This document shows, in pieces, positions 32,704 through 43,390 of a stretch of DNA of 64,000 nucleotides. A program made the translations under genes and the position numbers. The DNA lies in assembly GCA_905221605.1 (NCBI GenBank), contig CAJNDS010000557.1:1726738-1790737 (forward strand), in the 5' to 3' direction. The notes beneath the pieces were generated by a model. It searched no databases, was not told the origin of the DNA, and saw only the letters and a program-made list of their open reading frames with translations. Positions within the stretch are counted from its first letter, which is position 1. Every line of letters starts with the position of its first letter. Origin of the DNA: Symbiodinium natans (lineage: Eukaryota > Sar > Dinophyceae > Suessiales > Symbiodiniaceae).

Positions 32704-33784
32704 GGGGTTTAGGGCTTAGGGTACTGGCAGGCCCCTGAAACAAACGCATAAACCGGCTCAAGCCTCAACTTCAAAACGCAAATCTCCGCTCATCCGGCTG
32801 GGGGCCTTTTGCATTGCGAGGCCAGCCGGCCTGCGCAGACATTCGATCATCTGTGGCTTGGCTAGTTCAAGCTTGGGTAGGTTTTCGGGCGGAGACAAAG
32901 CAGTAGCCCCAAAAACCTGAAGACCCCCAAAAACTTTAAAAGCCCCTAAAACCCCTAGAACCCTCGAACCCCAGGTTTAGGGTTTGCAGGGTCTGTCCGG
33001 TTTGAAAGTTCTGGGGTTGGGGGGTTGTAAGTTGTATACAGAGTCTGGACGCTTCGCCGAGGGGCTCCGAGGACTTGTGCGACCATGCCACGAGGAGCAC
33101 GGTGGGTTTAGGGCTTAAGAGGGTTTAGGGTGTAGGGTTTAGGGGTTAGGGGTTTGGGTTTAGGGTTTAGGGTTTGCAGGTTTGCGGATTCAGGGGTCAT
33201 GATTTTCGAGGTGGTGGGTTCAGTTTACACAAGCTTCAGATTTTAAGAGTCGGTCAGGCAGTTTTGGCGTTTGGATAGTCGCAACTTCGGGGTCACAAAC
33301 CTGGACCCTAAACAACAAGACGGATTGGAGTACAAATTCAGGGGCCCATGCTTTTCGGTCTCTTGATCTACTCTTTGTACCGTTGTTCGGCTGGTTCCGG
33401 GTTTAGTGTTTAGGCTTTAGGGGTTCAGGGCTTAAACAGGGTGTTAGAGTCATAGGTTGTAGGGTTTGGGACTCAGGGTTTCTGACTGTCTTAGCTGCTG
33501 ACAACCCTATTCCTGCTGTGCCTGCAACAAACCCTAAATCCCCGTAGCCAAAAAAAGAGAACATTCTATCCCCTGTTCCATCTGCCTGTCTCCTACAGAT
33601 GATAGTGTGGTGATTGCCGGGGTAGTTCTTCCATAAGTTGGAACTCCTGCGCATTCCTGCTCTTGTGCCTTCGGACAAGACTAAGCGAAGAGGAGAGGGC
33701 CTTTGTCAGAGCCCCTGACCCTAAACCCGACACCCTAAACCCAAAACTGAACTCTCAACCTTTAAGTGCCAATAGTTGTCACAG

Positions 33785-33917
33785 GTTTATAGTCACCTAC
33801 TTTGCGGAAAAGCAGTTCAAGCCGGTGGTGAGATGGCACCTGGCCGAAGTTGACATGTATCTCAAGTCTTGGAGACTTTTCTTCTTTTATTCAGAGAGAG
33901 ACCTACAAGAGGCTTAG
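33785..33917 (+). CDS. Terminal exon of an unknown protein
   Basis: After GTCACAG the frame reads FIVTYFAEKQFKPVVRWHLA and continues through VDMYLKSWRLFFFYSERDLQ to a TAG (33915-33917). The composition is strongly protein-like. A second frame overlaps the end and runs to 34060 (TVSTVPMGFLHEYGTCPGH), so the exon may instead be spliced at the TTATTCAG inside it. Confidence 0.5.
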
Positions 33918-34069
33918 TAGAGTCCTACACTCTGTGCATGATGATGAATGAAACAGTATCCACAGTTCCCATGGGATTTCTACATGAATACGGAACATGC
34001 CCCGGCCACACTACTCGTAGCATAATCGCGGATACCGTGAAATTTGCTGCAAGACCTTAAGCTTCAGCA

Positions 34070-34357
34070 TTGCCTGCCCCAAGTACCTGTGAACAAGGGT
34101 ACCTGGCGGCTACGGTGTTGCAAAGAGGTAGTAGACTATTCGTAGACTTGTGGGGATCACGAACTCGAAGGCATGAGAGCACCGGCATGCTCAGGCTTGC
34201 AAACCGCACCAAATATGCAGCGTCTTGGGGTTCAAGGCTGCGGTGTTCAGGGAGTACAGCGATCTCTGTTGTTGTAGTTGCTGCCCAGGGCCGAGGGAGT
34301 GATGAGCTGTTGCTGCAGCAGTTGCGTTGTGTCAGTTGCCTAAACCCTAAACCCTAA
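34070..34357 (+). CDS. Coding-like stretch, unknown
   Basis: One frame is open for 95 codons (containing GYLAATVLQRGSRLFVDLWG and GRGSDELLLQQLRCV). It runs into the heptamer at its end, so the true 3' boundary must be earlier. Confidence 0.35.
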   Translation: MPAPSTCEQGYLAATVLQRGSRLFVDLWGSRTRRHESTGMLRLANRTKYAASWGSRLRCSGSTAISVVVVAAQGRGSDELLLQQLRCVSCLNPKP

Positions 34358-34879
34358 ACCCTGAAACCCTGGTTCTCGCATCCAAGGGTCATGCAGTGCA
34401 TCGCTGAACGCAGCGATGGGAGCTCTGTTGTCATCAGGCAGCGAGCTCGTCGCGGCTGGGAATAAATTCGGATGCTGCCGCACAGAGCATGTCAATGGCG
34501 TTCCCCAAGATTCTACTGCAAGACTAAACTCTTAGTCCTGACCCTAAGCCCTAAACCTTGAACCTTAAACCCTGAACCCTGAAGCCTAAACCCTAAACCT
34601 AGCCAGCATCTTTTAAGGTTTCTTCTCGATGCTGAAGACTGATGCCACGAAGCTGGTGGAGGTGCTCCATTGGCTGTAGGGCTTAGGGCTTCAAACCCTA
34701 AACCCTTAAAACCCAAAACCCATGGGGGTTGGAGGGCTGTTGTATTGCAGGGATGATTCCTCTAGAAGCCCCCACTTAACCCTAAGTCCCAAGCCCACAA
34801 CCTTCAACCATACACCTCAACTACTACCGCACACCCTAAACTTTGGAAACCCCAAGGTTCGGCTTTGGAAATTCCAAGT

Positions 34880-35127
34880 TTGCTTTAGTTTGAGGGTTGG
34901 GTGCCGTGTGGGGGGGGGAGGGGGCACGGGGGTCGCAATTTGGGGGGGCCCCCAAAAACTGTTTATGGGCCTGGCGGGGCCTTTTTTCGGAGTTTTCCTG
35001 TGGCCTTTTTTGGGGGCGCCCGAAGTTCTTTTGCTGCCTCTCGAATGTTGTTTGTTTTTTTGTTTCATGCCTTTCGCGTCGGGGGCCTGTGGCGGCCTGT
35101 TTTGGATTTCTTGTCTCGTTTGGACAG
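34880..35127 (+). other. T/G-rich probable intron
   Basis: A strongly strand-biased T- and G-rich stretch ends in TTTGGACAG, directly before exon 35128. Long frames on either strand here are products of base composition (Lys/Pro/Gln-rich on minus, Phe/Gly/Cys-rich on plus). Similar stretches occur at 38970-39070 and 60870-61075. Confidence 0.6.
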
Positions 35128-35724
35128 GCAAGCACAGAGGCTTAAGGAAATTGAGCATTTCAGCCTTGTGGGCTTGGAAAGAAATCCATCGAAATTGCAG
35201 GTTCAGGAGCTTTCAACACCTAAGCGGCACTGGGAACCTCGACCATGCCTGCCAAGAACGCGTAGGGCCGCTTGAAACGGGTCCACGGCCCAAATCCAGA
35301 GCTCTTCAAGCATTTCGGAGCCCTCTGCCCTAAACCTTACAGTCTCGAACTTGGGATGTTCCCCCGTTTTACTAACAGTCCGTAATAGGGATTACAGTAC
35401 TCCCTACTAGAATCCTACTAAGGACTCAAGGAGGAACATCCCAATCTTGAACCATCGCAGGTGTTGGAGTTGCAAGACCGTTCCTCTGCCATGGACTTCG
35501 TGAAGAAGGCCAGGGCTGGGAGCATGTGGAGGTTTCCGAAATTAGGGGTACCTTCTTGGGGTCCTTGTTAGAAGGGAATCCTACTATTGGGAGGTTTATT
35601 TTAGGGGCCCCTTATTCTCGTAGACTCCCATCTCAGTAGACTAAAAGCCCGAAATGTCCAGCTGGAGTCCAGCTTCAGGCATTCTAATTGCCGCTTTTCT
35701 CGGCGCAAGCTTAGCACCCTGTAA
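35128..35724 (+). CDS. 3' end of an unknown gene, three exons resolved
   Basis: Exons 35128-35200, 35461-35531 and 35637-35724 join in frame to a TAA at 35722-35724. Together they read ...QRLKEIEHFSLVGLERNP, then VLELQDRSSAMDFVKKARAG, then RLKARNVQLESSFRH and SRRKLSTL. The protein end is basic and helical; I do not recognise it. Both introns are GT-AG. The first (260 bases) contains a complete family B element, and the second (105 bases) is a family G introner. The join across 35532-35636 restores the frame exactly and is the most certain part. Confidence 0.65.
35351..35444. mobile_element. MITE/introner-like element, family B
   Basis: A 94-base element with a 12-base perfect terminal inverted repeat (TTGGGATGTTCC / GGAACATCCCAA). 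It is flanked by TCTCGAAC and TCTTGAAC, a likely 8-base target duplication with one change. Single ends of the same family (GGGGGAACATCCCAA) occur at about 41777-41790 and 45676-45690. Confidence 0.85.
35532..35636 (+). mobile_element. Introner, family G (uninterrupted copy)
   Basis: The whole intron is 105 bases, GT to AG. It contains GTTTCCGAAATTAGGGGTAC, CTTCTTGGGGTCCTT and AAGGGAATCCTA. Intron 61456-61643 of the voltage-gated channel gene has the same order but is interrupted by a TTTAGGG array after GGGGTACCTT. Confidence 0.85.
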
Positions 35725-35816
35725 AGGCGCCTTGTCTCTAAGGTCAAGAGTATGGTAGCCTTCTTGGACAGAATAAAGGAGCCCCTCAAGTATATATAGA
35801 CTTATATGGATATACC

Positions 35817-35970
35817 ATGCTTGTATGCTCGATGCGCTGCGGCATGTCTGACAGGATATTGTCGGTTAAACATATTGAGGGCCTGCATGAGGTGCTCACG
35901 CTTGTGACGGTTCCGGATCAACTTCGCCCAGGTGCCAATGTGAATGTTCCCAACAAAAGACATGTTCATG
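35817..35970 (+). CDS. Probable first exon of an unknown gene
   Basis: Starts at an ATG after a TATA-rich stretch and reads MSDRILSVKHIEGLHEVLTL, then VPDQLRPGANVNVPNKRHVH. It ends at a canonical CATG/GTAAGC donor. Confidence 0.45.
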
Positions 35971-36234
35971 GTAAGCCTACACACTCCCGAAAATCGATCC
36001 TGAAACCCTTGCAAACCCTAAAACCAATTCACATCTTCGACCTAGGCCTCAGTCTTCAACTCCAAACCCTACATCGATTTAGGGCTCAGGTTTTAGGGTT
36101 TAGGGCTTGAACCCCAAGACGCAGGTGATGGGGTGAGGAAGCCTCGCGAAGGCTCCCGGTGCAGATGTTGGGGCATGGGGTGTAGGGTTGAGGGTTTAGG
36201 GTTCATGGGGTAGGGTTTTAGGGTTTAGGGTTAT

Positions 36235-36345
36235 GATATCCTGGTGCTGGAGCACCAAGGCGGGAAGAATGAGAAAAGCGAAAAGCATGCAGACCAAAAG
36301 CGCTGGCAAATGCGATTCGGTACCCTTGGCGCCTGGACGGCCTGA
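36235..36345 (+). CDS. Probable exon, unknown
   Basis: Reads DILVLEHQGGKNEKSEKHAD, then KRWQMRFGTLGAWTA, to a TGA (36343-36345). It could follow the exon ending at 35970. Confidence 0.4.
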   Translation, partial: DILVLEHQGGKNEKSEKHADQKRWQMRFGTLGAWTA

Positions 36346-36813
36346 AATACAATGCAAAAACAATGCGGAATAAATTCAAGATGTGGATGTGGAAGACATG
36401 AGGGAAAAAACAAGAAAAATGCAATGTCGATATACGGCCCGTGTATGTAAGCCTGGTCAAAGCTCCACATGCCCGAATTTGCATTTTCTTTGCTTTTTTT
36501 GTTGCACTCCAGCTGCATTTTTTGCTTGTGTAACATATATTTTCTGCAGCACTGGGTTCGAGTTGTTTGTTTTTCGTTGCTTTTCTGTTGCACTATTTTG
36601 GCTTTGTTAATTTAGGGTGGATGATGTCGCGCGTTCCAGGACCGGCGATCTTAAGTTTAGGGTTTAGGCTTTAGGGTTTAGGGGTCAGGGTTTAGGGCGT
36701 TTTCGGCTACATTGTTTGGGGCTTAGGGCCTCAGATTTCGAGCCGTGCCTGCTGCAGGCTGAAACTTCTTCGAACGGGAAGGGTTTAGGGGAAAAGGGTT
36801 TAGGGTTTAGGTT

Positions 36814-37817
36814 TTGGTGTGCGGGTTTCTTCAGAGCTTCTGCGCTACAGTGACAGCCCTCGGACTGCCAGGTAGCTGTCCAGGGAAAGCTCCGCCAAAG
36901 ATTGGACCGCCATGTGCCTCTTACGTCGCTTGCCCGGAATTGCCCTGGCGCCTCACCAGGGGGGTTCCGGCCAAGATCTGGGACAACTGTTTAGATAGGC
37001 CTGGCACCTATAGGTGGCTCAACATTGCTAAGCCCTAAGCCCTAAGCTAAACCCCAAACCCCAAACCCCAAACCCTAAACCCTAAACCCTAAACCCTAAA
37101 CCCTTGGGCCGTGTAGGTGCCAGGAGGCACGAGTCTCCCAACCGGTCCGACTTGGAAATCCCAGGAGGGCATGGGAAGTGTACGGACATGGGGTGTAGGC
37201 CCTCCAGCCGTCGGGGATCCAGAGATTTAGGGACTTAGGGTTTAAGAGTTAGGGTTTAGGGCAAAGGGTTTAAGGGGTTTAAGGAGTTCAAGGGTTTCAA
37301 GGGTTTAGGGTATGAGGGCTTTGGGGTTTGGGGTTTGGGGTTCATGGGTTCCGGGATGAGGATTTACTTCTTTTGGGAGGGTTTTCTGTGTATAAGGGTT
37401 TGTTAAAGCCTCCAAAACCAGGATTGCAAAACGTGCGCGCTGAGGATGCAGGGTAGCTGCAAGAAAGGGGTTTTAGGGTGTAGGGTACGTGCCATACCAG
37501 TCCCTACAGGCGCGAACGTGCTGTACCTTCTTCACGTTAAACCCGACAAGCTACCTCAAGGTTTAGGGTTTAGGGTTTAGAGTTTAGGGTTTAGGGTTTA
37601 GGGGATCAGCCCTGGAAAGCTGACTCCCATTGCCCGGGGATTCCAGTTCGGCCAGCTGGCTCTGAAATCTTCCAAGAGGCGTGCCTTTGCTGGCACGCTG
37701 ACCCCGTTGAGGGGTAGACTTGTAGATCGTCGGCAGCGCGGCGCCCCTGCAAAATACCAGAACCCTGCCACTGCTGGGCAACTCCAGGCTCGAAGGGCAA
37801 AGCCGGTTCTGGGGTAG
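36814..37817 (+). CDS. Exon islands ending in a basic C-terminus, unknown
   Basis: 36814-37038 contains SCPGKAPPKIGPPCASYVAC and VPAKIWDNCLDRPGTYRW. 37110-37200 contains RRHESPNRSDLEIPGGHG. 37605-37817 reads GKLTPIARGFQFGQLALKSS, then KRRAFAGTLTPLRGRLVDRR, to a TAG at 37815-37817. The last is strongly basic and contains no ATG start, so it is a terminal exon. The segment boundaries are approximate. Confidence 0.45.
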
Positions 37818-37844
37818 TCCGTTTAGGTTCAACAGGCCCGAGTA

Positions 37845-37964
37845 ATGAGTGATCTTCGCTCTTTTTGGGGGCTTGTGTTGCTGAGGGGGCGCATGCCTGT
37901 CGTCCTCGAGCTTCTGCGCAAACCGCATTTAAATTTCCCGACACGCCGGCTCCCCAAACTACAG
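37845..37964 (+). CDS. First exon of an unknown gene
   Basis: An ATG 28 bases after the preceding stop opens a 40-codon frame reading MSDLRSFWGLVLLRGRMPVV. It ends exactly at a CTACAG/GTAAAA donor. The short spacing to the preceding stop fits tandem, same-strand gene packing. Confidence 0.5.
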
Positions 37965-38613
37965 GTAAAAATCAAGGCACCCACGGCCCTAAGCCCAACA
38001 GCCCTAAACCTTACACCCGAAGCCCCTTCACGGAGGAGCATGTTGCCTAACATGTAGATGTGATGGGGTGTAGAGGCCTTGGGCAGCTGGGTTATAATGC
38101 TGAAAGAGCTCCAAAGGCATGAGGACTGGTATAAGCCGGCAAGCTGAACTTAGCGATCGACCAGTAGCGTTTACGCTTTAAGCTAGTTTTGGGTGTGGGC
38201 CTCGGCAGGTCGACTGACATCACCCATCCTAGGGTGGATTTAGAATAGTTTTAGATTTCTATACGTCCTGCTGCGTATAGCTCCCGAAGAACTCATAGAC
38301 ATGTAATGTTTATGGGGGTCCCCAAATCCCCCTAGCATCAATCGTTTTGGCTTCGATGGGCCTTCCGTCAGATCCTAGACGTCTTGCCGGTCCTTGCTGC
38401 ACTTGCAAAAGAGAATCGAGTCAAGTGCCCAACCCCTGAGCCCTAAAATCCTTGATCCCTTAGCTCTTAAAATGCTCTAAACAGGTTTAGGGTTTCTGGT
38501 TTAGGACTGAGTGTTTCCCTAAAGGGCTGAGAGCTCTTGGTTTAGGACTGCGAGTTTAGCCCTGATGTGCAGCGTGGGCTAGCAAGATCGGCTTACATTT
38601 GAACACCGGGGTC

Positions 38614-38722
38614 GGAATAACTACTAGTCGTATTCCAGTAGGGTCCCTATATAATGATACTATAATCACCCCCCCCCCCCCCCCAAAAAAAAAAAAAAAA
38701 AAAAAACCTATTCTAGTTATTC
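38614..38722. mobile_element. Element of family F with an internal poly-C/poly-A junction
   Basis: Ends GGAATAACTACTAG and CTAGTTATTC form an inverted repeat of about 10 bases. The inside holds GGGTCCCTATA, then a C16-A23 junction, then CCTATTC. A reverse-oriented relative is at 58207-58257 and a left-half relative at 58524-58600. Confidence 0.75.
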
Positions 38723-38741
38723 AGGCCCCTAGACTAACCAT

Positions 38742-38864
38742 AAACCCTAAACCCTAAACCCTAAACCCTAAACCCTAAACCCTAAACCCTAAACCCTAAA
38801 CCCTAAACCCTAAACCCTAAACCCTAAACCCTAAACCCTAAACCCTAAACCCTAAACCCTAAAC
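38742..38864 (-). repeat. CCCTAAA array of about 17 units
   Basis: A perfect C-strand run just before a coding-like island at 38867. Confidence 0.97.
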
Positions 38865-38866
38865 TG

Positions 38867-39318
38867 GACTCTTCAGCTGCCCGGAGATCCTGTGAAACCG
38901 GCGAGAAGCTGTGGAAACATGCCGGGCTGCCACGCTGGCAAAGAAGGGGTCCAGGAGTCCAGGGCTCTGGGGTGTCTTTTTGTTGTTGCGATGCCTCCCT
39001 TCTCTGCTTTTTTGTTTGGTTTTGTTGGGTTTCGGGGGTGGGGGGGGGGTGGGGGGGGGTGGGGGGAGAGGGGTGCTGAGGGCCTGCAGCTCACAGAACA
39101 AAGCCGTAGGGCCATGATCATAGGGAGCTGGGCAGGTGCTTCACACCTCTGCCGTACCCAACCCTCAAGCTGAAACCTCGAAGCTTCCACCTACGACCCC
39201 TCAGCCAGAATCGTTGCCTCAGCTGCTGCTGCTTTCACGCTTTCAAGATGACATGGCTTGCATGATGCAAGGCCCAGCACACAAAGGCTCATCTTCTTGT
39301 CCGTGCCCTGGACCTTAA
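38867..39318 (+). CDS. Two exon islands, unknown gene directly upstream of GST
   Basis: 38867-38968 reads SCETGEKLWKHAGLPRWQRR. A T/G-rich intron-like stretch follows. 39137-39318 then reads SKLPPTTPQPESLPQLLLLS, then RFQDDMACMMQGPAHKGSSS, to a TAA (39316-39318). Confidence 0.4.
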
Positions 39319-39477
39319 AACCAACACTGTAACCCCAAGGCACAACTACAAGACTCACAAGACAAAACAACAGCAACACAGAAGCAGTAAAAGAATGAAG
39401 AATAAGAATAGTCTTGACAAGAAGAAGAACAGTGATTTTTCATACTTATAGAAACCGTCAACCGTCTCTTCTCTATC

Positions 39478-42400
39478 ATGCCCACCCTTCGACTTCACTG
39501 GTGGGATGCGCCGGGCCGCGCTGGGGAACCGACGAGACTGGCACTCACACTGCAACCAGGTGAGAAGCAGCATTCTGCTACAGGGGGTTTAGGGTTTAGG
39601 GTTTAGGGTTAGGGTTTAGGGTTTAGGGTTTAGGGTTTAGGGTTTAGGGTTTAGGGTTTAGGGTTTAGGTTTTAGGTTTTAGGTTTTAGGTTTTAGGTTC
39701 TCAAGTTCCGGCTAATTCAGCAGTTCGTTGAGGGTCTCGACCCACGCTTCTACGATCTACAACACACGCGCCCGCCTGATGTTTGTGAGCTCCAAGACAC
39801 AAGGAAGGGCATCCCCTTCGAAGACGTACGCCACAGCGCCCTATCTTCACCAGCCGGACGATGGGGCTGACGGACTGTTAGGGCTTAGGGTTTAGGGTTT
39901 AGGGTTGGGGTTTAGGGTTTAAGGTTTAGGGTTTAGGGTATAGGGTTTAGGGTTTAGGGTTTAGGGTTTAGGGTTCAGGGTTTAGGGTTCAGGGTTTAGG
40001 GTTTAGGCTTTAGGCTTTAGGCTTTAGGCTTTAGGCTTTAGGCTTTAGGGTTTAGGGTTTCATGGTTTCGGGCTCAGCCTTTCGAGTCCAGCTCCGTTCT
40101 CCCAACGTTTGTCGGGATTCGCTGTAGGCCTTAAAGCCTAAACCCCAAAACCTAAACCCCAAAACCTAAACCCCTAAACCTAAACCCCTAAACCTAAACC
40201 CCTAAACCTTAGGCTTCGGGAACCGCGAGAACGTCGAGGCCGTCAAAGTGAAGACGCCTTTTCAGCAGCTACCGATTCTCGAAGTGGATGGGGAGGCCCC
40301 ACACTAAACCCAAAACCCGAAACCTTAAACCCTAAAGCCTAACGCCTAAAGCCTAAATCCTAAAGCCTAAAGCCTAAAGCCTCATTCCTAAACCCCCACC
40401 CTCATAAGGTTTAGGGTGTCGGGGTTTTGCGGGCCTCAGGAGCCTCAGGGTTTAGGGTTTAGGGTTAGGGTTTAGGGTTCAGGGTTTAGGGTTTAGCGTT
40501 TAGGGTTTAGGGTTTCCTGACGCAGGCGGTCGTGCAGTCGAACACCATCCTACGCTATGTCGGGCGCCTCACAGGGCTCCTGCCTGACGCGCCGCTGGCA
40601 GCAGCGAGGCATGGCCTTTAGGGTTTAGGGTTTAGGGTTTTGGGTTTTGGGTTTAGGGTTTAGGGTTCAGGGGTATTAGGGTTTAGGGGTATTAGGCTTT
40701 GGAGTTTTGGGGTTTGCCTTTCGCAGGTTTTTTTTGCGGGCTGATCTGTCGACACTGCCTAGGTTCTTTTGGCCAAATATGATAGACCCCCGCCAACCTT
40801 CAACTCTTTTACGTACAGCCCGGTAATCTTGAACCCTAGACCCTGAACCCAAAATCGCGAATCCCTAAACCCTAACCCTAAACCCTAAACCCTAAACCCT
40901 AAACCCTAAACCCTAAACCCCATAGAAGTTTTCGGGATGACCCCTCACCAGGCTCGAGGCAATCATGGACTTTATGGCCATGGACGTGGAGCCACTGGCC
41001 CTGTGTAGCCACCTGCAGGCCCACGGACCCGTGTGGTTGAAGGATGTTGAAGAAGGTCTAGCTTGGGGTTTAGGGTGTAGGGTGTGGGGTGTGGGGTGTA
41101 GTGTGTAGGGTGTAGGGTGTAGGGTGTAGGTTTAGGGTTTAGGGTTTAGGGTTTAGGGTTTAGGGTTTAGGGTTTAGGGTTTAGGGTTTTTGGCTGTGTG
41201 GTGAGCCTGAGCCGAAAGACACCCTAAAGCCTAAACGCAAGAACCCCGAACTCCCAGCTGAAAACCTAAACCCTGTAAGCCCTAAACCCTGTAAGCCCTA
41301 AACCTTGTAAGGCCTAAACCCCAAACCCCAAACCCCCTAAACCCTAAACCCTAAACCCTAAACCCTAAACCCTAAACCTGGTATGTGATTTTTGCTTCAG
41401 GGGGAGGAGAAGACCGCCGCACGGGTGGCGGCCGCTGCTGCTGGGAGCGCCTTTCGCAAGCGCCTGGGGCGCCTCGGATTGTACTTCAGGGTTTCGGGTT
41501 TCGGGTTTAGGTGTTTAGGGCGTTTAGGGACTTCGTAGGGTTTAAAGGCTGCGGCTTAGGCATTTAGGGTCTAGTTGTTGTTTTCTTTTCTTCCGGGGGG
41601 TGGGGAGGGGGGGGGGGGTGAGGGGGTTCGGGTTTATGCGCAGAAGTTGTCCCGACAGGCAGTTGGATGCCGCCATAGCGCCGCTGGTGGACCAGGAGAT
41701 GGTCTTTTTTTTTTTTTTTTGGGGGGGGGGGGGGGGTGTATCATCCCGAGTAATTAAGGACCGTTAGTATAAGGGGGAACATCCCAACTTCTCGCCAACA
41801 TGCAAGGCTCAAAGAAGCCTTGATTCATCCGTAGTCCGTCTAATGTGGAACCCCTTTTTGGGCAGGGTTGGGAAGGTTATATGTTCTATGCGAAGGCATT
41901 ACAGAGAACTCTAGAACTAAACAAACCCGAAAACGCTAAATTTTAGGCCCTAAAGCCCTAAATCCCCACCCCCAAAGCCCACTACAACCCCAAAGGAGTG
42001 GAACAACCCAGAACACCCAACACCCAAACACCGGCAACCCCAAACAGAGTTACCCTAAGACCCCCAAAACCAACCCCTAAAACCCTAGAACCCTCAAAGG
42101 CGTTAACCGAACCATGAAGCCTAAAACCCTAGACCCTAGAACCCTACACCCTAAACCCGAAAGCCCTAAAACCTTGAGCCCTAAAACTCTCGAACCCCAG
42201 AACCCTACAAGGAGTTGGACCCTGAAACCCCAGAACCCTGGAACCTTGCAACGAGCTACCCTAAACCCGAAAACCCTAAACCCTACGGAACCCCAACAGG
42301 AGTTACCCTAAACCCGAAACCCAAAAAAACCTATAGAACCCTACAAGGAGTTGGACATGGCGCAGCTCAAGGTCTTCTGTGACCAGATGGGGACTTTACC

Positions 42401-43019
42401 ACAACTTGCTCACTGCATTTCTTTCTTTGGGTTCGTCTATTTCGTATTCCGGGAGCTTAAAGCCCTAAAACCCTAAACCCTAAACGCCCCTAAACCCTAA
42501 ACCCTAAACCCTAAAAGCCCTAAACCCTAAACTTCTATTGGGTGATTCAAGAGCAACCTTAAGGTGAGACCAGCACCTTCATCTCGGGCTTCTATGATGG
42601 CTTCCCTGCGGACGACACCCTCTTCGAGGGGTGCGAGAACATCAAGGCGTTTAGGGTTTAGGGTTTAGGGTTTAGGGTTTAGGGTTTAGGGTTTAGGGTT
42701 TAGGGGATTCTTCTCTTGAGTTCAGGGTTGAGGGCAAGACCCTAGGCTGTACGTTCTACTTCCATTTTTTAGGGGACTCTAAGACTACCTTACTTTGTTT
42801 TCAGGGCTCTCAGTACTCAGTACCTGGCAGGGTTTAGGGTTTAGGGTTTAGGGTTTAGGGTTTAGGGTTTAGGGTTTAGGGTTTAGGGTTTAGGGTTTAG
42901 GGTTTAGGGTTTAGGGCTTCCAGGCCTTGCGAAGAAAGATCTCCCACATGGACGCCGTCAAGAGCTACTACGCGGGCAGAGGCGGCTTCTACGCAGCCTT
43001 CGGGCCGAGCGGCTCCTGA
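39478..43019 (+). CDS. Glutathione S-transferase, 10 exons
   Basis: Exons 39478-39559, 39797-39835, 40213-40295, 40526-40608, 40952-40997, 41401-41480, 41659-41695, 42348-42390, 42564-42646 and 42924-43019 give 223 aa, a normal GST length, with every phase consistent. The N-terminal thioredoxin-like half has RAGEPTRLAL, GIPFEDVR, FQQLPILEVDG and the glutathione-site motif QSNTILRYVGR. The helical half ends DMAQLKVFCDQMG, FISGFYDGFP and YYAGRGGFY. The enzyme would conjugate glutathione to electrophiles or reduce peroxides. The usual N-terminal catalytic Tyr position (LTYF in relatives) reads LHWW, so activity may differ. Introns start GT, GC or GA and are mostly telomere-type repeat. The joins at 39559/39797 and 42390/42564 are the least certain. 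Confidence 0.88.
39584..39700 (+). repeat. TTTAGGG array grading into TTTAGGTT units
   Basis: First intron of the GST gene. About 11 heptamers are followed by five copies of an eight-base TTTTAGGT variant. Confidence 0.9.
39995..40050 (+). repeat. TTTAGGC variant block
   Basis: Within GST intron 2, about seven tandem TTTAGGC units sit next to normal TTTAGGG. Confidence 0.9.
41702..41738 (+). repeat. Poly-T/poly-G junction
   Basis: T17 is followed directly by G16 inside GST intron 41696-42347. Downstream is the end sequence of a family B element (GGGGGAACATCCCAA). Confidence 0.95.
42647..42923 (+). other. GST last intron, dominated by two TTTAGGG arrays
   Basis: GC donor after ENIK and CTTCCAG acceptor before ALRRKISHMD. 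Apart from about 130 bases in the middle, the intron is perfect heptamer (about 42650-42703 and 42831-42916). Confidence 0.9.
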
Positions 43020-43180
43020 GGGCTTAGGAGGTTGGGCTCTAATAGGGTTTTGGGCTCAGCGGTTTGTCTCAGAGTTTATAGGGTTTAGGGCTTAATTGGG
43101 GTTTAGGGTTTAGTTGGGGTTTCTTTAGGGTTCAGGGTTTAGGGTTTAAGGTTTGGGGTTTGGGGTTTGGGGTTTAGGGT

Positions 43181-43267
43181 TTAGGGTTAGGGTTTAGGGT
43201 TTAGGGTTTAGGGTTTAGGGTTTAGGGTTTAGGGTTTAGGGTTTAGGGTTTAGGGTTTAGGGTTTAG
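43181..43267 (+). repeat. TTTAGGG array whose last TTTAG may act as a splice acceptor
   Basis: About 12 units. The sequence after the last TTTAG opens a coding-like frame at 43268. Confidence 0.9.
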
Positions 43268-43390
43268 GATCGGAATGAGCAGCGAGCACAGGCGTGCAAA
43301 CGGTCGGTGCCCAGTCTTGCCGCCGTGTTGCCGTGTGTATGTCTAGGACTGAGAATTGTTCGGTGTGTGCAGGGACTTTCGGGCTTCACC
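43268..43390 (+). CDS. Possible exon, unknown
   Basis: Reads DRNEQRAQACKRSVPSLAAV and stays open for about 40 codons. It is the first island after the GST stop. Confidence 0.3.

Noticed and set aside
34722-35333. 203-codon plus-strand frame and two roughly 100-codon minus-strand frames
   Set aside because: They lie over a T/G-rich, strand-biased probable intron. Only the 35128-35200 part is supported by splice joins, and in a different frame.
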